This document shows positions 7,746 through 16,962 of a stretch of DNA of 38,301 nucleotides, in pieces. How positions within the stretch are numbered: position 1 is the first letter of the stretch; every line of letters starts with the position of its first letter. This DNA comes from JAEUMD01 sp050250815 (GTDB taxonomy: Bacteria; Pseudomonadota; Alphaproteobacteria; Rhizobiales; Hyphomicrobiaceae). The notes below the pieces were generated by a model. That model worked only from the letters and a program-made list of their open reading frames with translations. It was not told the origin of the DNA and searched no databases. The translations under genes and the position numbers were made by a program. The stretch covers positions 1 through 38,301 of the forward strand of contig JBFWNY010000035.1 of the NCBI GenBank assembly GCA_050250815.1, given 5' to 3'.

Positions 7746-9725
7746 CTATAGATCGCGCGCCATCAATCGTTCCGAGCCGGGCGCTCCCCTCAGGACCAAC
7801 CTCAGCCAGGGGTCGCAACGAAGGTCATCTGGGGGACGGGTCGTCGTCGTCACGATGTACTGAAAGGCCGTTGTTTCCGTCAGCCCCTCAAGCTCGCGCA
7901 TCAGGCGGAAAAGCTCATCGTAGATGCTGAGGCCGAGATCGGCTTCGCGGGGACTATCGTGAACAAGGAAAGCGGGAACGCGGGTCGCACCCTCTATGCT
8001 CAGGCAAAGGCAAGCGAGATCGAACGCCAGAACCTTCAGGGACTCGATAGCGGCCGTGCGGCGATCGCCATCGACGTCGACGAGGATCTCCAGCCCGTTG
8101 CCGCTCAGCGTGACCGATCCCTTCGCATTCTCGTTCACCAGGCGGCGAATGATGGCCGAGAATTTCTGCGTTATTCTGCCGAAAGTCAGGCCCTGCTTAT
8201 CGCGGAAAGCCGCAAGCCTCTCCCGTTCCTTGGTCAGCTTGTCATCAAGGCCCCGCAGCCGCTTTCGCACTTCATCTCGCTCGGTCGATAGTTCGGCAAA
8301 TCGCTCGACCCCTTCCTTGAGTCGTGTCGCCGCCTGCCAGACGGATGCGCGCGTGTCGCGGACGCTTTCGATAGCCTGCACCCGCTTCTCTGCCTGCTCG
8401 ACCTGCTGGCGCCCGAGAGCGGCGGCGGGTTGGAGAGTTTTCAGCCGAGCTTCCAAACCGTCGATCTTTTGCTTCTGATCACCGACTTCCTGGCGCTTCG
8501 CGGCCAGCCGGGCTCGGCATTCCGTCTCGTCGTGCAGCTTGTGGGACAGACCGCATTTCTCCGCCAACGCCTTGTCGATCGGCACCTCACAAATCGGACA
8601 TACCTGACTGGCTGCATTCTCCGCAGCGGCCGACAGGCTCGGTATCTCGCTGGAGAGCAGTGTGAGAACCTGCCTCTCGGCCGGTACCTGAGCATCCAAG
8701 CGGATGCGCTCTTCGTCGGTGCGCCTCAGTTCTTCTCGGGCGTCCAGCAACGCCTTCCGGGCCTTACCCAGTTCAGTCATGTCGCCGGTTGGAAGCTGAG
8801 CTGCGCCGGCGAGCTGTGCGTCAACGGCCTTCTGAAACACTTCAAGTAGCAGGGGCATTTCCGGCAAGGTCTGTTCGGCAAGGCCAAGCTGATCGATCAA
8901 CCGCGCGTGGCGTCTGTCGCGATCCCAATCGAGGTAGGATATTTCGCGCTCTGCGTTGGCGACATCTGTTCGCAGCGCTTCCTCGTTGCGTCGAGCTTGC
9001 TGCTCTTCTTCGGTGATCGCCGTGAGGAACGCCCGAAGCGCTTCGCGCCGAGGCCCGGTTTCACGTCCGCTCGCCGGCAGCGGCGCATCGGAGCCGGATG
9101 CCGGGGAGCGCCAATCGAGAACGTCGTCGAAGCGGCATTCCTGATCGCGCGAGAGCCAGGCGAGCGCTATCGGCCATGCCTTTTGGCCGGGCTGAAGGCG
9201 GGCCAGGCCAGCGACGCCTCGCGTCACAATACTCTGCTCGATGGCCTCGATCAGCGGATCGATGCTCGTCGTCGCTCCATCACCAGCGGCGATCTCGTCG
9301 AGACTGCCATCGGCGATCGCGACATGCCGGCGCCGGATGCCCAGTGGCCGCACGACGGCCCAGCATACGCCATCGAGCATTACCTCCGCGCCGACGATCC
9401 CGTTCGGAAAGGCGACTGAGATCCGTTCCCTCTGGGTTTCGTCGGCGAAGCGCTGCTCGCCGAGGCAGTACCGTAGCAAGCGGCAGAACAAGGTCTTACC
9501 GCTTCCGTGACCGATGGCGCGTACACCGTTGCCGCTGTCGTCATCGAAGCCGTCCGGCGACCAGATGATGTTCAGTCCCGGCCGAAGCTCGATGTCGCGG
9601 ATTTTCTGGCCGCCGGGCGCTTCCCAGATCGCCAGGCGCCGCACCCAGAGGCGTGGCTCTTTCAGGCCTGCCGGAACGGTCAGGCTGAGCTTGGGGGGAT
9701 CGAACATTTCATGCTGCTGCGGCAT
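7746..9725 (-). CDS. Rad50/SMC-like ATPase with zinc hook, defence operon
   Basis: A protein of about 659 residues built like a small Rad50. Walker A is GHGSGKT at 72-78. Long charged coiled coils follow (about 240-370 and 390-520), separated by a zinc-hook-like CPIC at 376-379. The Walker B region near the C terminus is VPAFLVHDSPREADLG with Asp590. Two such proteins would dimerise through the hook and clamp DNA or gate a nuclease partner. The start is uncertain: ATG at 9725 overlaps the methylase stop by 17 bases, while ATG at 9707 starts one base after it; neither has a strong ribosome site. The open frame reaches back to 9848, but that part is read from methylase sequence. The next gene encodes an HNH nuclease, suggesting an ATPase-nuclease pair. 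Confidence 0.88.
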   Translation of the reverse strand: MPQQHEMFDPPKLSLTVPAGLKEPRLWVRRLAIWEAPGGQKIRDIELRPGLNIIWSPDGFDDDSGNGVRAIGHGSGKTLFCRLLRYCLGEQRFADETQRERISVAFPNGIVGAEVMLDGVCWAVVRPLGIRRRHVAIADGSLDEIAAGDGATTSIDPLIEAIEQSIVTRGVAGLARLQPGQKAWPIALAWLSRDQECRFDDVLDWRSPASGSDAPLPASGRETGPRREALRAFLTAITEEEQQARRNEEALRTDVANAEREISYLDWDRDRRHARLIDQLGLAEQTLPEMPLLLEVFQKAVDAQLAGAAQLPTGDMTELGKARKALLDAREELRRTDEERIRLDAQVPAERQVLTLLSSEIPSLSAAAENAASQVCPICEVPIDKALAEKCGLSHKLHDETECRARLAAKRQEVGDQKQKIDGLEARLKTLQPAAALGRQQVEQAEKRVQAIESVRDTRASVWQAATRLKEGVERFAELSTERDEVRKRLRGLDDKLTKERERLAAFRDKQGLTFGRITQKFSAIIRRLVNENAKGSVTLSGNGLEILVDVDGDRRTAAIESLKVLAFDLACLCLSIEGATRVPAFLVHDSPREADLGLSIYDELFRLMRELEGLTETTAFQYIVTTTTRPPDDLRCDPWLRLVLRGAPGSERLMARDL

Positions 9726-12700
9726 GCGTGATCCAGCCCCGAACCTCGTCGGGCATGGCGGTGACGGTGGCATCCAGGTCGAGCGCGGCCAGTGCCTCGA
9801 GCACGAATCCCGCCCGGCCATCCGGCCAACCGACAGTGTCGAAAGCATCGAGGCCGGGGCCCCGCGCCCATGTTCCCGCCGCCAAGTTTTCGATCAGGCG
9901 ACCGTTGCCGCGATGGTTAGAGACAGCTGTGCCCCAGCCCTGATTGGTGCGGGCCGCGAAGCCAACCACATTGCCCGTGCGCGGTTCGGCCTCCTGCCCG
10001 ACCAGCCGCCGCCACTCTCGCGCTTGTGCCTCCGGGAGCAATGACGTCAGAAGGTGCGGCTCCAACACCATCGCGGCGGCGAGTCGAACGGTACGGCTCG
10101 GCGTCGGCCCGTTGACCGCCTTCAGTATCGCGGTTAGGGCGGCGCCGGCGTCGTTCGGCTGTTGCGCTGCTCGAATCCAAGCTTGATCGGGCAGATAGGC
10201 GGCCACCGGTTGAATGGTTAGTGCTCCGCCCGCGATTTGGCCCGCGCCGAGCCCAAGATTGACGAATGTCCCATCGGCCTCCATTCGATCCCAGGCTTCG
10301 AGCACAAGGCGACGGGTGCGGTATTCGCCGAACTGGCGGATTTCTTTTTCCTTCAGCACTCGGAATGTCTCGGATGGGTAGTCCGGCCCCCTCACGTCGG
10401 CTGGATCAAGGATGTAGCGCAGCTCGTCGCGATCGAGTTCATAGGCGCGGGCATAGAAGGCATCGAGATCGGCCCGCAGCTGGGCGCGACGATCTTCGTC
10501 CCAAGCAAAGGGCGGGGCGTCATAACCCAGCTCGTGAGCGAGGGGGGCAAGGCTACCGGAAGTGTAGGTGAGTTCCAGGACGCGCTCTTTGACAAAGGTG
10601 AGGCTCTGTCGCGTGTAGAAAGTGGGGGCAAAGACGGGTAGTTGCCGGATCAGGCTGAGCGTCAAATGTGTGCCGCCAATCAGCTGGCGGGCACAAAAAT
10701 CCAGTGCCAGAGAGTTCAAATTTGCCAAAAGGCACGGCACCTGTTCGGATGCGATCCGTGGAAAAATGAGCGTTGCTGTGTGACTGACAGCAGTCCTTGG
10801 CAAGTAGGACGCGATTACCGTTCGCTCGTTTGTGGCGTTTGTGATTTCTCTTAGAGCGATGAGCCATGGGTGTGGCCAAGACTGCGTTTCGAGGCGTCGC
10901 TCCATCTCCTGAAATGACACCCAGTAGCGTGGCTCGACTTCAAAAGATGGATCGCCCTTCATTCGCTCAGGCGAAGGAGAGCTAACCTCTCCGCCCGCAG
11001 GATACGTCACCCACCGATGATCAAATTGGTGAAATGTCTTGGCTTCGAATAGTGGTGCTTGATCTTCGTCCCGCCTCGCAGACTCTAGAATTGGCAAACC
11101 GTGCCTGCTTAAGCTCCGTCTAACACCGGAGTGGCTGCGACCGTTAGAAAATCGACCGGATTCAATTTCCGTTAGCAAAGAGAAGTGTTCGGCATCTTCT
11201 CCCATGTTCCAGAGCCGCGTGTGGAAATCTACACTCCACGGATTTCTATGATTGTTGCCTTCAAGAATGAAAATGGAGGACCTACGGAACATCTGCGCTG
11301 TCAGTTCTGCATCTCGGCGCGAGCGGAAGACGGGCGCAGTGCGGGTATTAGGATTGATTGTGGCAATCTGCTCAGGTGAAAGGGTGAAGTTTCGCTCGGG
11401 CTCGGCAATCTGACCGGGGTCAGTCAGGAAAAACGCAAAGCGTGCTTCAGGCTCGTTCCGGCCTAGAGTCAGCAGACAGAATTTCATGCGACTGTCGACG
11501 GCTGGAAAGAGACGAGCGCGATTCTCGAAATCCACTAAGCCCGCCAGCCTCTTCTCTTCCACCAAATAGGCAAAGAAAGGTGCAGTCGAGGCGTCGGTGG
11601 CTACACCAGTAGGAACAATCACTCCAGCACGACCCTTTGGGCCAAGCAGTGCGGCGAACAGTTCAGCAAAAAGACCGTAGGTGTTGACCTTACCCCGGGC
11701 AGTCAGGTCAAAGCGCCCTGACGCTCGAGCAAACTCATTGATTGCTTCCGATGACCTCTTCGCCGAGACGAATGCCGCATAAGCGCTAGGGTCGGTCTGA
11801 GCCAGCGTATCGATAGCCTTCTTCCGCTTAGCCCCAGTTAAAGCAGCAATCTCAGACCTTCGAGTGGCAAAATACTCTTGCTCGGAAAGCTGAAGAACCT
11901 CCCATGGTGGGTTTCCGAGCACAACGTCGAACCCCCCACGTTGCATGACGTCCGGGAATTCTAGAGGCCAGTGAAATGCGCGAGCATTGCGTGTTGCTTC
12001 CGCGGCCGCACTGAGCAACGGTTCAAAGGGCCGTACCTCCCTCAGCCATTCCCAGATAGTGCCCGAAGTCGACACTGTCTCTGCTCCCCGGCGAGGCATT
12101 CCGTCAGGCCCCGCATACGGCCCACCTTTCGTCTTCGGCAACAGAAACGCCGACACGTTGAGATCGCATGCCGTTTCAAGTTGCCATGCGACTGCACCTT
12201 GCTTGGTCAGCGCACGTAGTCTTGCAGACTTGGCTTCAATCTCGTCGACGGTATTTTCCGGCATAGCGCGAAGCGCCTCGAAATCGCGCGTGACGTCTCT
12301 TGCACGGCTGAAACCGAAGCCTTCGGCGATACGATCTTTTTCTGCTTTCTCCAGGTTGTTCTTTCGGGCGTAGTATCTTGCTACCTCTTTGTTGTCGCCG
12401 GCGAGCTCCTTGAACGCAGCATCCGGAATACCCTGCTCCAGCACCTTTAAATCGAACACGCCAAAAAGAGAGTCGCCGCAACGGATCTGCGCATCGAAGA
12501 AGCCAAGCGGAAGGCCAGGGTCCACCGTCTCGATCCAGAGAGCGACCTTGGTGAGTTCAACCGCCATCGGGTTGCGATCGACACCATAGATGCAGCAGCG
12601 GGTGACATCACGCAGCGCATGTCGGAAATCTGCAAGCGAGGGTGTGCCCTCCGCTCGAATGCGGGCAAGACGAGTAGCGATTCGGCGGGCAGCGGCTAGC

Positions 12701-14193
12701 AGGAAGTGGCCCGATCCGCAGGCGGGGTCGATGACGCTGAGCTTCAACAAGGCTTGGGCTGGGTCGGCGGCTTCCGCCTCTGTCTTGTCGAGAATAGGAT
12801 CGAGCGCTGTGTCGAGGAGTGCCTGCACGAGGCTGTCCGGCGTGTAGTAGGAGCCGGTGGTTTTGCGCTGGTTACCCTTCTGCTCAGTGGCTTCCGAGGC
12901 GAAGGTGAGCGTCTTGCCGTCGTCGCCAAGCTGCGGCTGGAGTTCGAGCAGGGATTCATAGACCGAACCCAGCTCCTCGGTTTCCATCGCGCGCCAGTTC
13001 ACCGGCACCATGCCGGTTTTTTCGGATAGCCAAGACAGGCGGTACAGCGTTTCCATGAAGGCGCGGTTGCGCAGCCGCGCAGTTTGGAGATGCGGCAGCT
13101 TGTCGGCGCTGAAAAGACCGCCGAGCGCCGGAAGGCTGAGCGCCTCCTGCCCATGCGTAAGCGCGCGGAATACGACCTTGATACCCTCGTAGCGGTCATG
13201 GTGCTTGTCCCAGGTGGCCGCGCGCGCCGCCTGTGCCCGAAGCGCAGCGAGGCTGTAGCCTTCGGCGTAGAGCATTCGGGCGTCCGGTTTTGCCGTCTCG
13301 GGGTGAAGCAGGTTCCGGTCTTCAGCCACCATTAGGAAGATGAGGCGATAGACGAGACGGAGAAGCTCGTTGAACCACTCGGTCAGATTGACCTCGCCAG
13401 ATTTCAGGCGTGCGGCGAGGTCGGGGTTGGCTTCGAGGAAACCCGAGCCGAGCGTCTTGAGCGCGGCTTCGACCTGGGTCGCCAGCCGGTCGCGGGCAGC
13501 CTCGCCTTCGCGTGAGCCGGCCTCGCGCCAGCGTTCGAGCGCGCAATCGGTGACAGGTGTGCCAGCGACCCCGAACCGGGTGCGGTGGATCAGCGACCAA
13601 AGGACCGCGAAGGAGGCGGCATCCTCGTTAATGAAGATCGCGGTAAGATCGGCTTCGATGTAGGCGGGACGGGTCAGCGAGGCGTTGTCCCGCATGAGGC
13701 GGATCACCGCTCCATTCGTGACCAGGCCCCAAAGCGCGACATCGCTGTCGTTGAGATAGTCCTGAAGCGCAAATGCCGGGGACCGCGAACGGTCGGTGGA
13801 AAGCGTCGGGCTACGTCGGTCGAGCTTTTCCTCGGACGGCGGCACGACCACGATGGGAATGCGACCTCCGGCGAGCAAGGAGATCGCGTCATCGGCCGGA
13901 CCGAGATCGTCAAAGCCGAAGGTTTCCGTCAGGAATGCCCTCACGAAGCGCCGCGTCACCTCCACTGAGGGATTCTCCAGCTTCGCGAAGTCGTCGAAAT
14001 GGGACTGGCCGACACGGAAGGCGGTCGAAATCTCCTCCCGGATCGTCAGCCCCTTGCGGATCCGGTAGTCCTCCTCAGTCTGTTCGGAGGCTTGTCGCCG
14101 GTCGATGCTGGCGACCATGGCCGGAGCAATGAGATTGCCCTCGAGGGTGAGCGAGGGCCAGGCCGACACGTCAGTGACAGGCTTGCGCGCCAT
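9709..14193 (-). CDS. Eco57I-class adenine-specific DNA methyltransferase (PglX/DrmMI-like)
   Basis: A 1494-residue putative N6-adenine methylase using S-adenosylmethionine. Motif I is DPACGSGHF at 489-497, preceded by the SYYTPD motif X-like segment, and the catalytic motif IV is NPPW at 761-764. The long C-terminal part should hold target-recognition sequence. The N-terminal 300 residues contain the WGLVTNG-type stretch common in large Eco57I/PglX proteins, but I see no intact PD-(D/E)xK nuclease motif, so it appears to be methylase only. The ATG at 14193 lies three bases after the SNF2 helicase stop, with a GGGAGAGG site before it. Methylases of this size occur in BREX (PglX) and class 1 DISARM (DrmMI); here it would mark self DNA. 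The C-terminal region is noticeably AT-richer. Confidence 0.93.
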   Translation of the reverse strand: MARKPVTDVSAWPSLTLEGNLIAPAMVASIDRRQASEQTEEDYRIRKGLTIREEISTAFRVGQSHFDDFAKLENPSVEVTRRFVRAFLTETFGFDDLGPADDAISLLAGGRIPIVVVPPSEEKLDRRSPTLSTDRSRSPAFALQDYLNDSDVALWGLVTNGAVIRLMRDNASLTRPAYIEADLTAIFINEDAASFAVLWSLIHRTRFGVAGTPVTDCALERWREAGSREGEAARDRLATQVEAALKTLGSGFLEANPDLAARLKSGEVNLTEWFNELLRLVYRLIFLMVAEDRNLLHPETAKPDARMLYAEGYSLAALRAQAARAATWDKHHDRYEGIKVVFRALTHGQEALSLPALGGLFSADKLPHLQTARLRNRAFMETLYRLSWLSEKTGMVPVNWRAMETEELGSVYESLLELQPQLGDDGKTLTFASEATEQKGNQRKTTGSYYTPDSLVQALLDTALDPILDKTEAEAADPAQALLKLSVIDPACGSGHFLLAAARRIATRLARIRAEGTPSLADFRHALRDVTRCCIYGVDRNPMAVELTKVALWIETVDPGLPLGFFDAQIRCGDSLFGVFDLKVLEQGIPDAAFKELAGDNKEVARYYARKNNLEKAEKDRIAEGFGFSRARDVTRDFEALRAMPENTVDEIEAKSARLRALTKQGAVAWQLETACDLNVSAFLLPKTKGGPYAGPDGMPRRGAETVSTSGTIWEWLREVRPFEPLLSAAAEATRNARAFHWPLEFPDVMQRGGFDVVLGNPPWEVLQLSEQEYFATRRSEIAALTGAKRKKAIDTLAQTDPSAYAAFVSAKRSSEAINEFARASGRFDLTARGKVNTYGLFAELFAALLGPKGRAGVIVPTGVATDASTAPFFAYLVEEKRLAGLVDFENRARLFPAVDSRMKFCLLTLGRNEPEARFAFFLTDPGQIAEPERNFTLSPEQIATINPNTRTAPVFRSRRDAELTAQMFRRSSIFILEGNNHRNPWSVDFHTRLWNMGEDAEHFSLLTEIESGRFSNGRSHSGVRRSLSRHGLPILESARRDEDQAPLFEAKTFHQFDHRWVTYPAGGEVSSPSPERMKGDPSFEVEPRYWVSFQEMERRLETQSWPHPWLIALREITNATNERTVIASYLPRTAVSHTATLIFPRIASEQVPCLLANLNSLALDFCARQLIGGTHLTLSLIRQLPVFAPTFYTRQSLTFVKERVLELTYTSGSLAPLAHELGYDAPPFAWDEDRRAQLRADLDAFYARAYELDRDELRYILDPADVRGPDYPSETFRVLKEKEIRQFGEYRTRRLVLEAWDRMEADGTFVNLGLGAGQIAGGALTIQPVAAYLPDQAWIRAAQQPNDAGAALTAILKAVNGPTPSRTVRLAAAMVLEPHLLTSLLPEAQAREWRRLVGQEAEPRTGNVVGFAARTNQGWGTAVSNHRGNGRLIENLAAGTWARGPGLDAFDTVGWPDGRAGFVLEALAALDLDATVTAMPDEVRGWITHAAAA

Positions 14194-14196
14194 AGC

Positions 14197-16962
14197 TCAG
14201 GCCTCTCCCGGCATCAGCACGAAGAGGCCAATCACATCTGGTGGCAGGATGGCCTCCACCGTGACGCGCGAGGCGGAGCCTGACGCGACGCGGATGCGGG
14301 CATGGTCTTGCATCAACTCTTGCGCGCGTGATCGGACGAAATCGGCGATCGGTCCGTCGAGCAGACCAGGCAAATCTTCCTTCGCCTTCGCAATAAACCT
14401 GTCGCGCGCGACGGGTGCCAGATCGGACGTCGCTGGTGTGTTCAGCCATTCCCACGCGGCTTCTCCAACCGCCACCATCCGGTCGTTCTGGATCGCGACT
14501 AGGGCCGCTTCCTCCGCCAGCAACAACCGCTCCTTGCGAGAATGGACGGTGAGCTTGAAACGGATACGTAGCAGAGCTAGGCGGGTCACTTGCTGGACGG
14601 CGGCGGTTGGCCAGGCGCCGACCCGGCCGATGCCGAGACTCGACAGGGATTCGGGATCGAGCGAAGCCTCGACCAGCGCCTCGGCAAGGGTCGCCGTCAG
14701 GGGATGGGTCCGGGTGAGTAGCGCAGTGCCTGAGGGTGCCGGCTCGACCGTCGCCAGACGCACCGATCCAGTCAGGTCATGCTTCTTCAACCGCTCGCGC
14801 AGGCCGGCATCAAGCGCGTCGACATGTGCCAGAAGCACCGTTTTCCTGGTCTCCAGAGGTACTCCGAAACGCGCCATCGCTCGTTCGACGAAGAGCCTTG
14901 CTTCCGCCGGCGAGCCGAGGAGCGTACGCACCTTCTCCCATTCCGGCGCGACTTCCTGCGGCTTCATGGCGTTCTGGGCGAAACGCGCGCGGGACCGCTT
15001 CTCGTTTTCGGAAGCGTCGCGCCACCGCGCCTCCATGACCTTGGCCCCGTCTTCGAGACGAAGATCAAGGGTAAGCTGAGGGGATACGCCGTGGCGCAAC
15101 ATCATCGATGCCATCAGCGCATCCGTCACTGGCCCTCGTTCCTCAGGAAGTGGCACAGTCACGCCCGTAGCTTTGCGGATATCTTCGGCCTTACGAAGGA
15201 TCACTTCGAGCACCGCGCCGTCTATGGCGCTGTCCGGCGAGAACATCATGATCGACCGGACGAGTTCCGCCGGCTGGCCGAAGCGGTCTACCCGGCCTTC
15301 ACGCTGCTGGTGCCGGGTCGGGTTCCATGACAGGTCGTAGTGGACGACTGTGTCGAAGAGCTGCTGAAGGTTGATACCTTCGGAGAGGCAGTCGGTTGCA
15401 ACAAGGATGCGCTGGATCGGCTTTTCGTCGTCCGCGGTAGCCATGTCGGCGACACGATCGCGGCGCTCGTCAGGCGTAAGAACGCCGGTTACAGCTTCAA
15501 TGGTCAGCTTCGGGAAAGCCTTGCGCAGGCCATCGCGGACATGCTCGGCCGTCGCCAGGTAGCGACAGAAGACGACGGGATTGGCACCTTTCTTAATGAG
15601 GGGCGTCAGCGCGTCGACCAAGGCCGCCAGTTTCGAATCGGGCTTGCCGACCAATTCCTCGGCACGCTTTACCAACGCAAGTAGCTCCGGATCGGCATCG
15701 AAGGCCGTGCCCGGTTCGAGATCAACCGCGTCCTCGTCGTCCCCGTCATCATCATAAATCTGCGGTTCGAGGCGCTCGCTCTCGCTCGACATCCGGTTTC
15801 GCAGCGCGCTCAGGGCTGCCGCTGGCGACGAGCCTACGCAGCGCATCAGGGCCAGCGTGCCCCAAAAGGCCAGGCGCCGCTCCCGCTGCCCGGATCCGGC
15901 CCGGGACACGATCCCAAAGCAGTAACCGAGTACGACTTCTTGGAACGCGCGATGGGTGTCGGACAAACGATAGGCGAATTCCGTAGTCTCATGCTTCGGG
16001 AAGGCGCGATCTTCGTCCCAATCCCCCGAGACGAGATCGATACGTCGTCGCTGAACGAAGTGCCGGGCCAGACGCTCGCGATACCGCGTGTCCTCGAAAT
16101 CCATCGCGCCGAATGAAGGGTCGACCAGGAAGAGAAGACGGGCGAAAGCTTCTTCGTCCCCGGAATGCGGCGTCGCGGTCAAAAGGATCATCCGCTGCTC
16201 GGGATTCCGGGCCAATCCCGATAGAAGCTCGAAGCGTTGCTGCCGGCCACGGTGCGTGCCCACGCAGGCATGGGCTTCATCGACGATGACGAAATCCGGA
16301 CAGGCGCGCGCGAAGCCTTCGCGGCGCTTCTCGGCCTTGATGTAATCGAGGCTGACGACCGTGAAGGGATAGGCGCCGAACAGCGTCTGAGCGAGGGGCA
16401 GTCCGCGCTCCAGTCGGCTAGCGGTGCCTGATGTGACCGGGACGGCGTCAATCCCGAAGCGCGACTTCAGCTCCCCAACCCATTGCTCGACGAGATGCGG
16501 CGGGCAGAGCACCGAGAACGCATCCACCTCACCCCGGTCCATCAGCTCGCGCAAGATCAGGCCAGCCTCGATCGTCTTGCCGATGCCGACGTCGTCCGCG
16601 ATGAGAAGGCGCGGCATCGGCATGCGAAGCGCCATGAGCAGGGGCACAAGTTGGTAGATCCGCGGCTCGAAAGCGAGCTGCGCGGCGGACCGGAAGGGGC
16701 CCGCACCGCGGCGCAGTGTCAGACGCATCGCATCCGCGAGCAGGGCCGCTTTCGCCTGGACCGTTGTAGTGGCATCGGCAGGTAGATCGAAACGGGCGGG
16801 TTGGACCGGGAGTATCTCGAGCTGCGGGTCGAGGATGACCGTATCGTTCTCGCTACCCGAGAGGGGACGAAGCGCGAGAATGCCGTCCTGCGGCGACGGC
16901 AAGGCGACCCATTCGCGCCCGCGGGCGCGAACCAGATCTCCAGGGGCGAAACTCATCGTCAT
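14197..16962 (-). CDS. SNF2/HepA-like DEAD/DEAH helicase (DrmD-like), defence operon
   Basis: A 921-residue superfamily 2 ATPase that probably translocates on duplex DNA. From the chosen start, Walker A is ADDVGIGKT (122-130), the DEAH box is 228-231, motif III is LLTATPHSGD, and the helicase C-terminal lobe has CLSEGINLQQLFD and QQREGRVDRFGQ (motifs V and VI). This order is typical of RapA/HepA and of the DISARM helicase DrmD. The ATG at 16962 forms a four-base ATGA overlap with the stop of the preceding helicase; the open frame further upstream is discarded because it runs through that gene. The long C-terminal third has no recognisable fold by eye. It sits directly before the methylase, an adjacency also seen in class 1 DISARM. 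Confidence 0.92.
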   Translation of the reverse strand: MTMSFAPGDLVRARGREWVALPSPQDGILALRPLSGSENDTVILDPQLEILPVQPARFDLPADATTTVQAKAALLADAMRLTLRRGAGPFRSAAQLAFEPRIYQLVPLLMALRMPMPRLLIADDVGIGKTIEAGLILRELMDRGEVDAFSVLCPPHLVEQWVGELKSRFGIDAVPVTSGTASRLERGLPLAQTLFGAYPFTVVSLDYIKAEKRREGFARACPDFVIVDEAHACVGTHRGRQQRFELLSGLARNPEQRMILLTATPHSGDEEAFARLLFLVDPSFGAMDFEDTRYRERLARHFVQRRRIDLVSGDWDEDRAFPKHETTEFAYRLSDTHRAFQEVVLGYCFGIVSRAGSGQRERRLAFWGTLALMRCVGSSPAAALSALRNRMSSESERLEPQIYDDDGDDEDAVDLEPGTAFDADPELLALVKRAEELVGKPDSKLAALVDALTPLIKKGANPVVFCRYLATAEHVRDGLRKAFPKLTIEAVTGVLTPDERRDRVADMATADDEKPIQRILVATDCLSEGINLQQLFDTVVHYDLSWNPTRHQQREGRVDRFGQPAELVRSIMMFSPDSAIDGAVLEVILRKAEDIRKATGVTVPLPEERGPVTDALMASMMLRHGVSPQLTLDLRLEDGAKVMEARWRDASENEKRSRARFAQNAMKPQEVAPEWEKVRTLLGSPAEARLFVERAMARFGVPLETRKTVLLAHVDALDAGLRERLKKHDLTGSVRLATVEPAPSGTALLTRTHPLTATLAEALVEASLDPESLSSLGIGRVGAWPTAAVQQVTRLALLRIRFKLTVHSRKERLLLAEEAALVAIQNDRMVAVGEAAWEWLNTPATSDLAPVARDRFIAKAKEDLPGLLDGPIADFVRSRAQELMQDHARIRVASGSASRVTVEAILPPDVIGLFVLMPGEA

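Noticed and set aside
12900..14193. Nuclease domain in the N-terminal part of the methylase
   Set aside because: Position and length fit type IIG-like proteins, but no intact PD-(D/E)xK motif could be found by eye.
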